NCBI GenBank assembly: GCA_023333565.1
Contig: JAJKFH010000209.1
Coordinates: 1,720,001 to 1,784,000, forward strand
Source: Puffinus mauretanicus
Taxonomy: Eukaryota > Chordata > Aves > Procellariiformes > Procellariidae
Length of the DNA: 64,000 nucleotides
Reading direction: 5' to 3'
In this document: positions 38,331 to 49,948 of the stretch, piece by piece
How the letters are laid out: every line of letters begins with the position of its first letter
Position numbering within the stretch: the first letter of the stretch is position 1
Position numbers and translations under genes: made by a program
The notes under the pieces: model-generated
What the model was told of the DNA's origin: nothing
Database searches by the model: none
Seen by the model: only the letters and a program-made list of their open reading frames with translations

Positions 38331-40647
38331 TTTAATGCTACGAAGAAACCTCGTAGAAATAGACTTCTTGCAATCCTCTGTGGTTTTGCCTTCTTTTTTG
38401 GGTTTTTGTTTGTTTGTTTTGAAGAAGATCTACAATCAGTCTTTGTCACTGCAGGTTTTTTTGACTGAAAGTTATTCATCAAAGTTTCTTCAGTTTATTT
38501 CAGTTATTCCTTCAGCTAATATACCAGGCATCTTTTTTCTTTTTTTTTTTACAACAAAAAAGAGTCTACCTCTCCTCAAGTGCAGGTGAGTTTCTTAATT
38601 ATATTAGTGGGAACTCTGTGTGTAAAATAAGAGAAGATTAAGTTATTTTATTTGGAAAAAAAACACCTGAAAGCAGCTTTTTTTTCAATATAAAGCAAAC
38701 ATGGTGCAAAGACACCACTTCTTCAATCACTCAGGTAAAATTTTGTAATGGAAAGCCACCAAAGTGACCTGAAACTACAGTCTTAATTCAGAGAAAGTGC
38801 TCTTTGAATCCTATGAAAATTTTAGCTGAGGAATGATTGTAGGATCTAATGAGTAAGACACAAAGGAAGACTTAAAGCTCACCAGTTGAGAAGAAGCCTA
38901 CGATGCCAAAATGACACTTTTATCAACATATACTAGTTCAATTGCTACTGAAAAAAAAGCAGAGCATGAGTTTCAGGAGGCAGCCTTGTGGCTTCATGAT
39001 GAATGATGGAAGAAGACTTTAAGTTTAACAAGATTCAACATGTTGCTGTGGAAATTGAAAATGGAAAGAACAACAAGGGGGTAAAAAAAACCCAACCCAA
39101 AACTCAGTCAAGGCGAGAAGGCAGAAAGCATTTCAGCTGAGTGACGTATTGCTAACAAATGGATTAGCAAAAGAAAGTTGTCTCTGTAATACCAAGGGTA
39201 AAGTCAGTCTAACAGGCAAGGTATACACCACGTGTGCTCATCAAGAGTATTTTCAGATGTGTTACAACTCCTTTCCTGGGCTGTCTTTACATGGAAACCA
39301 AGTTGCATAGTGGGGTGATTCCTGGCTTGATCTCACTCTGGCACAGAAGTGGGCTACATACAAAGTACATAGTGAGACTTGTAAGCTTAGTAGTATTCCT
39401 GAGCCTTCCAGATATACCATTCACACTCCTATTTACTTTAGAAGAAGCAAGACTGAGCTAAGTGCTTGGTCATAAATGATAAGAGAAATTAAAATGATGC
39501 CATAAAACTGTGTAAGGTACAGTACCAAACAATTTAAAAATAATTCCTTCAAAGTAAGTATAGGAAGATGACAGAAAAATTAAGGCAGGCAGACCCAGTG
39601 AAATTTATACTGGGAAAGACTGAAAAAGGGAATATACTTGAAATATATGAGCACTTGCAAGTTGCCTGTTTAAGATGACTGATACCCTAACAGTGCCAAA
39701 GGAGTTGAACTTGTTGCACCACTGGCATATTTATCTATTTTAATTCCTGATAAAGTAAGACATACAGGACTGTAAGAACCGAAGAAAAGAAAAGAAAAGA
39801 GGATTTCAACTTTCAAAAATGTTCTGACCTTTGACAGTGACTACTTTGTATCCCACGGAGAGGAGGAACAGGGCCAGTAAACATCCAGATGACGGAAGAG
39901 TCCTACGAAATAAGCACTGTGAGTTTAAAACCAGTAAAACTTAACTGTTGAACATGTTTGCTTTTTTTTTGACAGAATAACTGATGCCCTTATTTAATAA
40001 GCTAAGAAAATCCGTAAGAATCTGTCTGGTTGAGCTGTACTACATTTGGATTCTGGTTAAATATTAGGCTATATTTGCTTCTAGTTTTTACAAATTCAGA
40101 TTAGTTTGATTTGGAAGATAGTTATCACTTGATATGACAACCTGGATGCCTGTATACAAAGGGTATTGATAAACAGCATCACAGTCAATGGGAAAGAGAA
40201 TCCTAGATTACTACAGGAATCTGTTTTATGCTAGGCCTTGTTTAACTTCATTAATGATCCCAGAAAGGCAGTAAACAGAGTTACTAATTTTCATGAATGA
40301 TTTTGAATTGGGAGGAGCAGCCATTACTTGTGAGGAACAGAGAAGTAATAGCAGAGGAAATCTAGAAAAATTAGATTTGTGAATAGAAAGTAATCAAATC
40401 AGATTCAATTACAAAAAATAAAAGGTAACACAATTAGTACATTAATCCTAAATGCCCTAAAGCTAAGAAGGAGACCTGAAACAGTTCTTTGAATAAGACA
40501 GTAAGTTATGGTGAGAGCGAGCTAGATATGAAGATGCTGTTTGATAGAGTACAAAAAAAGGAGCCCTGCAAATGTGGCCTCTTTGTGCGTGTCTACCGCA
40601 TCAGGAAGCCAGGAGGCAACGTCCGTATAAAATAACTGATTCAAAGC

Positions 40648-40704
40648 TCACTGAAGCAAATGGAAGGACTCCAGCCCCAGTCAATAGGCTTGGATCAGGC
40701 CCTA
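40648..40704. repeat. Ancient interspersed repeat, palindromic family
   Basis: CACTGAAGCAAATGGAAGGA, then AGTCAATAGGCTTGGATCAGG, resembles two facing copies of the TTGACTTCAATGG core followed by a GGATCAGGCCC ending. It appears to be the same family as 33998-34060. Diverged; recognised by pattern only. Confidence 0.48.
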
Positions 40705-43700
40705 GGCATGCCTGTGTGAAGTCACTTGGAACATTGCATTCCCTTTTTAGGCACAACCATTACCACAAAGACACTGAGAAACTGAAGGAAGGCCAGAAAA
40801 CTCTACTACCACAAGCATAGGGACTGGAAAGACTGAATTCAGGGTGGATTGATTTAAATTAGCACACAGGAAGCTCAGATTTGTACAATTAAATATCGTC
40901 TTGTTGTGCATTTGTACTTTATTTTCCTGAAAGAAAAGTTTATTCTTTCCAATAAATGAGCACTGAAGCATGTTGATAAATAATTTTTTTTTAGATCCCT
41001 CAAATTTAAAGTTTTTTATTTAACTGACAACAATTAAGTATATTTATATAAACATGGTTTTAATTTAAAACCGATTTTACTGAAGACAGAAAGCAGGAGA
41101 ACTGATTCTTTCTGGCTACTATGTCCAAGATTTTATAAATAATCTCATTCTTTTCCCCTAGTTGTTATTCATAGACTAGAAGAGGAAAAGAAGTTTTCCT
41201 GCTTTTTAAAAATTGCAATCAGTTTTTCAGTTTTGAAAGATGTAGCTAATGATCTGAACCAGTTAGAGAAACAGAAATGAAGAAAATATTCTCTCTGGAT
41301 CTATGGGCACTAGGATCTATAGGGCTGCCACCAGACGGTGGTTTAGCTTTCCAACAAACTCTGGCTTTAAGTACATGGCTACTGACTTTCAGCAAGTTCA
41401 AAAGCTTTTTGTTTGTCTTTTGAACTTACTTCCACAGCAGATATATACTGTGCTTTTAAAATTATAAATTAGCTTAAAACTAGAATAACTTGAGGTTTTA
41501 AGAAGCTTAGATCAAATACCTTATACAAATGTTCCTATGCAAAAATATCTTGTATACTTTACTTCTTGCCGACCTGTCCAGTTTTCATCCACTTGATTGC
41601 TTCCTTTATTACTACTGAACTGTTAACATAACTTAAGTGAGGGGGGAGCAAGGGAGAGTACTATGGTTACCAACCTACAAGCAGCTGGAGGACATAATTA
41701 CTCAAGAGTTAGGCAGTGTGTTGCATGCTGTCTGTAGAAACGGGTACTAAAATAGGTAAGGGGGGGGGAACAAAATTTCATCATAATCCGTGCTTTCCAC
41801 GGGGCTGGCCAGCACCAAGGTACTAGAACTAAATTATACCAACACTTGGAGCTCAATGTTCTCTGCTCAAGCCCACTTCCTCCAGGGGGGAGTATCTCAT
41901 GTCCTGTTCCTGAATCCTGACGTTGTGGCCGTGTTTAGGCCACTAGCAGACAGGGGAGTGGCTAAGCAGCTGCGCAGAAGCACATATGGGAACACCACAG
42001 GCTTGAGAACAGATCTTATCTACAGTGATACAGGCTGACAATATATATGGCATATCACGAAAAGAGACCTACCAGAACAACTGTCCTTCAAAAAAGTAGG
42101 CACTGTAACGTTTTCAACCAAACATTTATACCAAACAAACTCACAGAAAGATCTGAACGATTCGATGCATTCAAGCCAAAAAGTCTCAAAAACTCATGGT
42201 TTTCAGGTACCTATCCTGCGGCACCATGCATTGACGTAGGGATTTTATCACAGGCTGCTCCCACTGACTTCAAACGAACTTACAAAGTTTCATAGCTTTG
42301 GGAAGCTGGTGCAAGTAATTTATAATTGCACACCAAAAAATTAATAAACACTCTTAGTACATGCTGGTCCAGAGCTTTTTATTAATTTTTCTATAGTCAC
42401 ACTTGTGAAAATCATGTTCTTTTAAAACATTTTGGGTTTAGTCTGTTTTGTAAATTTGTTTGGGAGAGCAAAGCTATGGCAAAGAGGGCTGATATAAATG
42501 AGAAAATGGATGAGGAGAAAAGAGGTATCATTAATTCTGGACAGACTTTTACTGACATAATCCCTGCTTATTTCCCCAAAACCAAAAAAAGATGTTGGAA
42601 ATATTTGAAAGGACTCAGAAAAGCAACTGTTTCCTACTCTTTATATATATCATTTCACTTGTCAAAATACTCAAATTTGAATACCTATATAGGATGTCTG
42701 TAGCTAATCATAAGGATCTATTTACTCAAACAGACAAGGCGTAAAATAAGCCAGTGACTGAAAATTACAACTAGAAAACTTCAAACTGGAAATAAGATGC
42801 ATTTTTTGACAGTAAGACACTTAGCTTGCACCAGGGAGTATTATATTTTTGTTAAAATTAAGATGGAATCCCTGGACTTTTTCTTATTATCACAAGAATG
42901 GGGCAAGTAAAGACTTTCAACTTACTTGGTTCTGTGGTCTACTGCTTGCTTACGGTGGCCTTCATCACACAACTTTAGGTGCCTAAGACTTTGGGATGTC
43001 TATCTTATCTGTGATCGCTATCCTTTAAAAGAAGGTATATTGAGCCTAGATTCAAGATGGGATGTCTTTCTAAAATATATTTTTTAGCTCAACTAAAATT
43101 TATGGTCTCTGTTATGCAGGAGTTAGCCAGAACAGCTCCTTCTGATCTTGTAATTTTATTATGAAAACCACTGAATGGAATAAAATTTCGTTATTTAATT
43201 CCTATCTATAGATTAAAGAAAAATGAAAATAGGGAACAGTCTACAGTGCAGACACTGAGAGGAAAAAAAAAAAAATTGCTCTCTCAGTGCTTAATGTAAA
43301 TAATGAGTCAGGAAGAGAAAAATCTGTGGCATCCCTTACCTTCATGCTGCAAAAAAAGGACATAATCTGGAGTGGAAAAAAAAAATAATCAAGCCACGCA
43401 GGTATATTGGCTGAAGTACTCCATAGCCTTTATACTTCTCTCCGTGATGAGGGAGAGGACCAAAGAATCCATGTACTGATAGATCACCTCTTACAGCTAT
43501 TGCTGCTCTGCCACCTGTTCTCAAGCAGTTATGCCAGAAGTCCCTTCAAAGTGAGCCTCTGCAGCATTTAAAATATACACCCATCCCAGGAAAGCTTTCA
43601 TCAGCATGCTCTGCATATTCGGGAGCTACTTACAACCTTGCTGGTATTTCATTTGACAATAAAGGCAAACTTCTGATCTAGTCACAGGGCTTTTTTCAGA

Positions 43701-44949
43701 CATTGTCCTGGCTCCTCAAGCACAAGATGCTAAATGTACCTTTTATTTACATAATTAGCTTTTCACGAGGGTGTAAAATTTACTCAAGAGCTGAGGACCT
43801 GAGCCAGGTTCTGTGAACCAGTTTGCTGTCTGATGAACTCCAAAAGAGAGATTAAAAGCTTTGGGTTTTAACGGCTACTGCCCTACTGGATGAAATTATA
43901 TTGCACTAAGTCTTGTGCAGCCTTTTATTGCCAGGAGAAACATCATGCAAGGTGACAGAGAATAAAGAGATGGTCTTGTGATTAAAAGTTTATGTTGCTC
44001 TTGTTGAAAACATTACACTTAAGTGTCAGTAGTCATATAAACAGCATTTTATCTCATATTGGACTTTTAAGATAGCTGGTTTCATCTCGGCCTCCAGGAT
44101 GTCTTGTCAGAAGGGCATGTAGCCCCATAGGCTGTGGTCTTGTCCAAAATTACTCAACATTTGGATCTTTGTGTTTCAGAGTATTAACCAGATTACAGGT
44201 CATAATCTGTAAAAGCTCCCCTGCCACTGCTCTGCTTGACTCCATTCCAGATGAAATCTCTTCAAATAAATCCTGGATCACAATGATGCTGCTTTGTGTG
44301 TCCATGGCCAAAAAGAAGAGAGCAGAAAGGAGGGGAGGGAGAGAAAAAAATATATGTATATAAAGAGATGTTTCCTTCAAGGGTAAAGACCTAAATTAAT
44401 GAAGTTCTTAATTTATCATCTCTGGAATTTTGAAGTATCTGTTCTTTTAAGAGAGGCCAATTACAATATTTAGGGTAAAGTAATTCATCTAGTGATCTCT
44501 CTTCCATTTGAAACTTCTTAATTTCTTATGCCCTTTTCTGTGGATTCACAATGTGAACATACCTAGGCATGCATCTGTTAGTTAGGCAATTTAGAGCAAT
44601 TACTTAATTGACTATGACATATGGTTTTGTTTTACATTGGGGGTATTAGACCCGTTTTCTTTTAAGATGAGAAAAGAAAGGCTAGATGCAGACAATACAT
44701 ATGAAAGGAATTAATTTAATTTGTTGCATCGCATTAGGCCATTTACCGTTTACCATTCAAGACAGCTAGGGATCCAACTACCTGTTTCTAAATCCTTCAT
44801 AAAATGAATTCTTGCTCAACTGCTTGCATTTATGGCAAAGACAATACTGAGTGCACAAGACAGGGAGGACTACACTTGCATTCAGGGATGTAATTCAAGT
44901 AAAATGTATTTATAGACTTTTCTATAGTATGACTCCCCACACTATAGGA

Positions 44950-45516
44950 CCACTTATCCTGGTTTTGGCTGGGATAGAGTTAATTTTCTTCCTAATAGCT
45001 GGTATAGTGCTGTGTTTTGGCTTTAGAATAATGTTGATAACACACAGATGTTTTAGTTGTTGCGAAGTAGTTGTAGTGCTCACCTAACTCAGGGACTTTT
45101 CAGCTTCCCATGCTCTGCCAGATGCACAAAAAGCTGATAGGGAGCATAGCCAGGACAGTTGACCCAAAAAGGCCAAAGGAATATTCCATACCATATGACG
45201 TTATATAAACTGGGGGAAGTTGGCTGGGGAGCAGCGATCACTGCTCAGGGACTGGCTGGGCATCAGTCGGCAGGTGGCGAGAGGTTGCATCACTTGTTTT
45301 TCCTGGGTTTTGTTCCTCTCTCTCTCATTGTTTTCCTCTTCATTACATTATTTTTTTTAATTTTTGTTTTCCAGTTATTAAGCTATTCTTATCTCAATCC
45401 ACAAGTTTTCTTACTTCGGCTCTTCAGATTCTTTCCCCTATCCCACTGGGGTGGGAGGGTGAGCAAGCGGCTGTGTGGAGCTTGGTTGCCGACTGGGATT
45501 AAACCACGACACCACT
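44950..45516 (+). mobile_element. Solo LTR of an avian ERVL-type endogenous retrovirus with 5-bp TSD
   Basis: The LTR spans 44955-45511 (557 bp) and is flanked by CCACT on both sides (44950-44954 and 45512-45516), a perfect 5-bp target-site duplication. It starts TATCCTGGTTTTGGCTGGGA and ends AAACCACGACA, so the usual 5' TG is now TA while the 3' CA is kept. Inside are a TATA box (TATATAAA, 45202-45209), a degenerate polyadenylation hexamer ATTAAG (45377-45382), and a T-rich stretch around 45350-45370. I recognise the LTR as a family widespread in bird genomes (from memory; the exact subfamily is not assigned). No internal retroviral sequence or second LTR is present, so it is a recombined solo copy. 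A 154-codon ORF starting at 45159 is incidental. Confidence 0.88.
45202..45209 (+). promoter_or_regulatory. TATA box of the solo LTR
   Basis: TATATAAA is followed by CTGGGGGAAGTTGGCTGGGG, placed where the U3/R promoter of this LTR type is expected. Whether it still drives transcription is unknown. Confidence 0.55.
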
Positions 45517-46790
45517 CCATACAGACTCATCCTTACGCGAAGGTGAAATTTAACATCACTAGTTCTATTACAAAAAAAGCAAAGAACTACAGTGGAGAGA
45601 CAGGGAGTGAACAGCTTCTCTAGGATTACTTGGGAATTCTGTGGAACAAAGATGATCTGAGACCTCTTCATCTTAAGCACCAGCCCTCTGCATCTAAAAT
45701 CTGGTCATTACCATTCAAAGAAATGGAAGAAAAAAGAAAGCAGTTGGCAGTTTTATCTGGACTCATATATGTAAGAGTTTGACACTAAATCCACTGCAAT
45801 GTTCATAAATATTACAGGTGGTGGTCTCACGCTCAGAAATGATGTTTCAATCCCACTGATTTTCCTTCAGTGGCTTTTAAATGCTGAAGTTACTTTCGGA
45901 AACAAGACTCAAGAGCCTAAGTCCCCAGGAACCTTCAAAAAACTTGCTCTGTAGCAAGACAAAGAGTGGCTGATTTGAAACTAAATAAACTTTTTGTTAC
46001 TCATTAAAGGAAAAATAATGGCTTTGCTTAGATGTCATGTTCACAGGAACAGAAGTCCAGAATTTATGATCTAATCCAGCAATGTCTACACTATGACTGA
46101 GTTCATTCTCAGCACGTTCCACCATTTTAGCTAATCAAACGTGACACCAGGAAGAACCCATGAGTAAGTCCAATAGTATACAAAGTATTTTATAGCATAT
46201 CTTAGCAGGGTCACAAACACCAGATCTGGGTTTGATTTCTTTGCTACATCCAGGGTGTTAGAGATCTTAGAAAGGAAAGTTTTCTGGGTTTGGGGTTTGG
46301 GGTTTTTTTTTTCCCCATTGTTACTATTTTTTTCAGGGATAAAGTCTGCTCCGTAGGAGCCATCACGCAGGCAAAGAACACCTGTTTTCAAATTGGAGCT
46401 TACCTCTAGGTTTTCAGATTTCCCAGATATTTTACAAATTCTCTTCATGGTCTAATGACAGTGGCACCTACAAGTTCATTATCAAATTATTCGTTCTAGC
46501 TACTGACTAGAACATATTTATGCTGCAGTAAACCCTAACTGTACTATAGGTAGAATGGGGATCTTCAGCACCTTCCAGGAAACAAGTCCTGAGAGTTAGG
46601 ATAACCAACTTCAGTAAGGCAGCAGAACTTTGAGAAAAACATTGACTGCTGGGAGTGTATACCAGGAAAAGTGTTAGGCTACATGATGTCTCTGATACTG
46701 GTTCCTCAGCATCCATTTTTGACTACCCAACTGAATGGGTTTTCATACTGTCCCAGAACGGCAAGTCTTACTCTTTAATGATGAAGGGGG

Positions 46791-46824
46791 TAGTAGCAGC
46801 AGCAGCAGCAACAGCAGTAGTAGT
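46791..46824. repeat. (AGC/AGT)n trinucleotide microsatellite
   Basis: TAGTAGCAGCAGCAGCAGCA continues with ACAGCAGTAGTAGT: 34 nt of AGC/AGT/AAC trinucleotides. It lies outside any supported coding region. Confidence 0.9.
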
Positions 46825-49800
46825 TAATACCCCAGATTGTTTACTGTACAGGAGGAAAATGCATATTGATGCTTCATAAACTAAAATCAGTTTCTACATT
46901 CTACATTCTACAAGACTTAGTGTACTAAGAAGTGTCTTGTATGTGAGATGCCATTACTCAGACTGCTAATGGGCTGGTATTTTTTTCTACTGTCTTGTAA
47001 TGAACACTGCAGAAGTTAACATATCAAACACCCATTAGTCTGAGGGTTTCCCAAGAAAGTAATTGTAGTATACATAAAGGAGAGTACCTCAGATGTCATT
47101 GGTATTCTAACATCAGTTTCCTTGAATGTGTCTAGCCAGAGGAAAAAAGAAAGAACAAGGTATTTGTCTGAGGTGGAAATCAGAATGATAGTGCCCATTG
47201 TTTCTAATAAACAATTACCCAAGGAAGCTCAAAAGAAAAAACACAACAATTAGATAACCTGAAAGCCAGACACTTGTGAAGAAGATTCCAGTTCTCTGGG
47301 CTGGCAGGGGCCATGAAGGGCCACCCACAAGGGTTCAGCTGCTTACCTTGTTAACACCGCCTGGTTTCACCTGACATGATCTATAAGACTGTAAAGTAGT
47401 CATACTTCAAGTGCCTTTCATGTGCACTTCAAATTCTTTTTCTTTTGAGATATTCTTTACCAACAGGATTTCCCACTTTGAAAGGGAGGACTCTTTCAAA
47501 AGATGACAGAACCTCTCAAAAAACAGCAAAAATGAAAAAAAAAAAAGGTAAAACCAAAACAATGGTTTGGCACAGCCCTAAAAGGTAATGTTAAGTAAGA
47601 AGTGTTTTATTTTCACCTTTATCGAACAGTTTTATTACTGACATGATTTTTCACTTTAGTATTGCTTAAATGCAATTTTTTCCTGTAATATACACTTACA
47701 CAACAAATTACGTGACAGACTAAATCTGTTTGAAAGTGTCCTTGCATCCTTATCATTTGCATTTTGAACTGCCCATGTGGGTTGTACACATATCGTATGG
47801 CTTGTTGCCAAGGCATTCAGCTACAACACAAAATGCTTTCAAGTTCAAAGCTTGTATCATTGTTCACCTCATTCTTATGTTTTACCCCCACTTCTGTTAT
47901 ATCACTAGGAGGTGTTTCCCTTGCATCAATAAAATCCTTAATAACTTGCTCACTTTTAAAATGTGCAAGCCATAAATGAAAAAAAAAAAGACCGATACAT
48001 AAAGATAAAAGACGCCAGCTTTGTGCAGCTGCTATATTCAGCTATTTTTAAACAGCCAGTGTATAAGGATCCAGAAAGTTCAATTAACCCATCCATAGAG
48101 ATATTATTGCTCTGTTAGTGACTTTGTCTCCCACCCCAGAGCACATCTGCAGACCCTGTTGCCAGAAGAGTTCCACACAGGCCTGGGGCTTCAACAAGAA
48201 GTCTCCAGTTGAAAGACTGGAGCCTTTGTGCTGGCAACCACTGACAGAATATATGTATATTTTAAAATACAGGTCAAGTTACCTGAGTATGCTCTACTTG
48301 CATATAGTATCAGTGGTCATCTTTCTTTTGTATGTTTCCTGGTATTAAATTATTCCCTTTCTTAGCAAAGCTTTTTAAAAATAAATAAATATATAAATAA
48401 AACATGATAGAGCTGCTTTTCCCCTCTCAACAGTCAGGTTTTTCTCTCTTGAGTGGTAATTGGGAAGGGGTAGTACAAATCTTGCTTTGAATTTCTTGAT
48501 TGCATTTTCATGCTTGTTGCAGAGGTTTTTCTTTTCTTTATATATGCACAGTAACAACAGAGATTGGGAATAAATTCTACTTGGAAAATACTTTTTAGAT
48601 GCCCTGAAAGTGTCTGTAAATAAGCCTTATGATTGAGTGGAATATAAGAGCAGAAGGCAAATATCTCTATGGGATCTACAAATTCTCTGGTTTTCTGATC
48701 CTCCTTATTTATTCAGCAATATGCGCAGGACTTCATTGTGTGTCATAACCTATGGCATCTACTATGATTTACAAAGGTTAAGGATTACATCTGCATACTC
48801 TCCGTTCTCTTGTGTTCCACATCTTTTTCCTTTTTTATACTTATGCTCATTATTTTTCAAGAAGCACCTACCTCACAGGCATTGATTGTTGGACCCATAT
48901 GGTCAGAAAGATCGCATTAGGATACCTGTCTCTTACTGAGTATATTGTATCTCACTTGAAATGGTGACACGGTACAAATACAAACCAATAAAACATGGTA
49001 CACAACAGTGTGTGTTATGCGCTAAGAACAGATTGCTCTGGTCATTTTAGGTGTGCAGTCAAAGGACAAGTGCTGTCATGGATAAAGCATGTTGTGATTA
49101 AACTTCACTACTCAACCCCATCCAGATTCTGTCTTGAACTTTAAAAAAATCCACGTTATCCTATTAATTTGGGATAAATTACTTGATTCACAGAATGTGA
49201 GTCTTTTTGTCTTTGTAAAAGAAATAAATAAAGGTTTCACATGAGGAAATGGCAGAAAGAAATAATTTTCCATTGGGTGAAAGTCTACATTTCGGGAAGA
49301 CGGTCCTCAACCACTGTGTTTGTATTGCGTTTGAAATTTTGCTTGCATTTAACTCAATGTAAACGTCATATGTGTTTATCTAAAAGGAAAAGAGATTCTT
49401 CTAGAGCTACTCCAAACACAAGGAAATGGTACAGAGTATGTGTTGTAATAACCTTGCCCTTTTTACTTTTTAGTGAAGTGGAATACTTTGGAAAATGTTC
49501 TGTGAAGCACATGTTCAATTATTTCAGTTTATGTGTATTTTTAATGAATATGTCAAGTTATGCATGGGCTTAAGTTATCATGCTGAATCAGAGCCTATGA
49601 ATATGTTGGAAACAGAAGGTTCCCTGAAATTCTGGACCTGACAATTTAAATTACACAGGAAAAGGAAAGGAAAAATGCTGACAAATAGGTCAAAACAACT
49701 ATAACAGAGGCTCTTCAGTAAAGGCAGGAAAAGAGAAAGTTGATGAGGAAGAGTGTATCTGAAAGGTGTAAAGTGCCTGCAAAAGAAAGCACTTGGCAGA

Positions 49801-49899
49801 AGAAAAATGGGTTAGTGGCAGGAGAGAAATGCAGGAATTAATGGGCCAAAGCTATGCATATCATGGGAGAGACTTAAAGAAGCAGCTGTGAAACTGCAA

Positions 49900-49948
49900 T
49901 TCCTTCCTCCCTCCTGCCCTCCTTTCCTTTCTTCCTCCCCTCTTCCCT
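49900..49948. repeat. Polypyrimidine tract
   Basis: It is all C and T apart from one G at 49915, and is followed by ATCCAG. It resembles a splice acceptor, but the downstream frames hit stops quickly, so no coding exon is supported. Confidence 0.8.

Larger units (their letters stand above)
30781..44949. other. Intergenic, no gene recognised
   Basis: No coding exon or RNA gene could be supported; ORFs are 60-91 codons and unlike any known family. The interval carries old repeats: TTTAGG/CCTAAA palindromes near 31190-31240, SINE-like heads at 32600-32705 and 38160-38330, and palindromic repeat fragments at 33998-34060 and 40648-40704. It also holds a 39-bp-period duplication near 35138-35195, an (AAAG)n run at 38147-38165, and a 9-G run at 41760-41768. 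Confidence 0.6.

Noticed and set aside
45159..45680. 154-codon + ORF and 80-codon minus ORF over the LTR
   Set aside because: They lie within and beyond the solo LTR, which is non-coding; no retroviral protein motifs are present.
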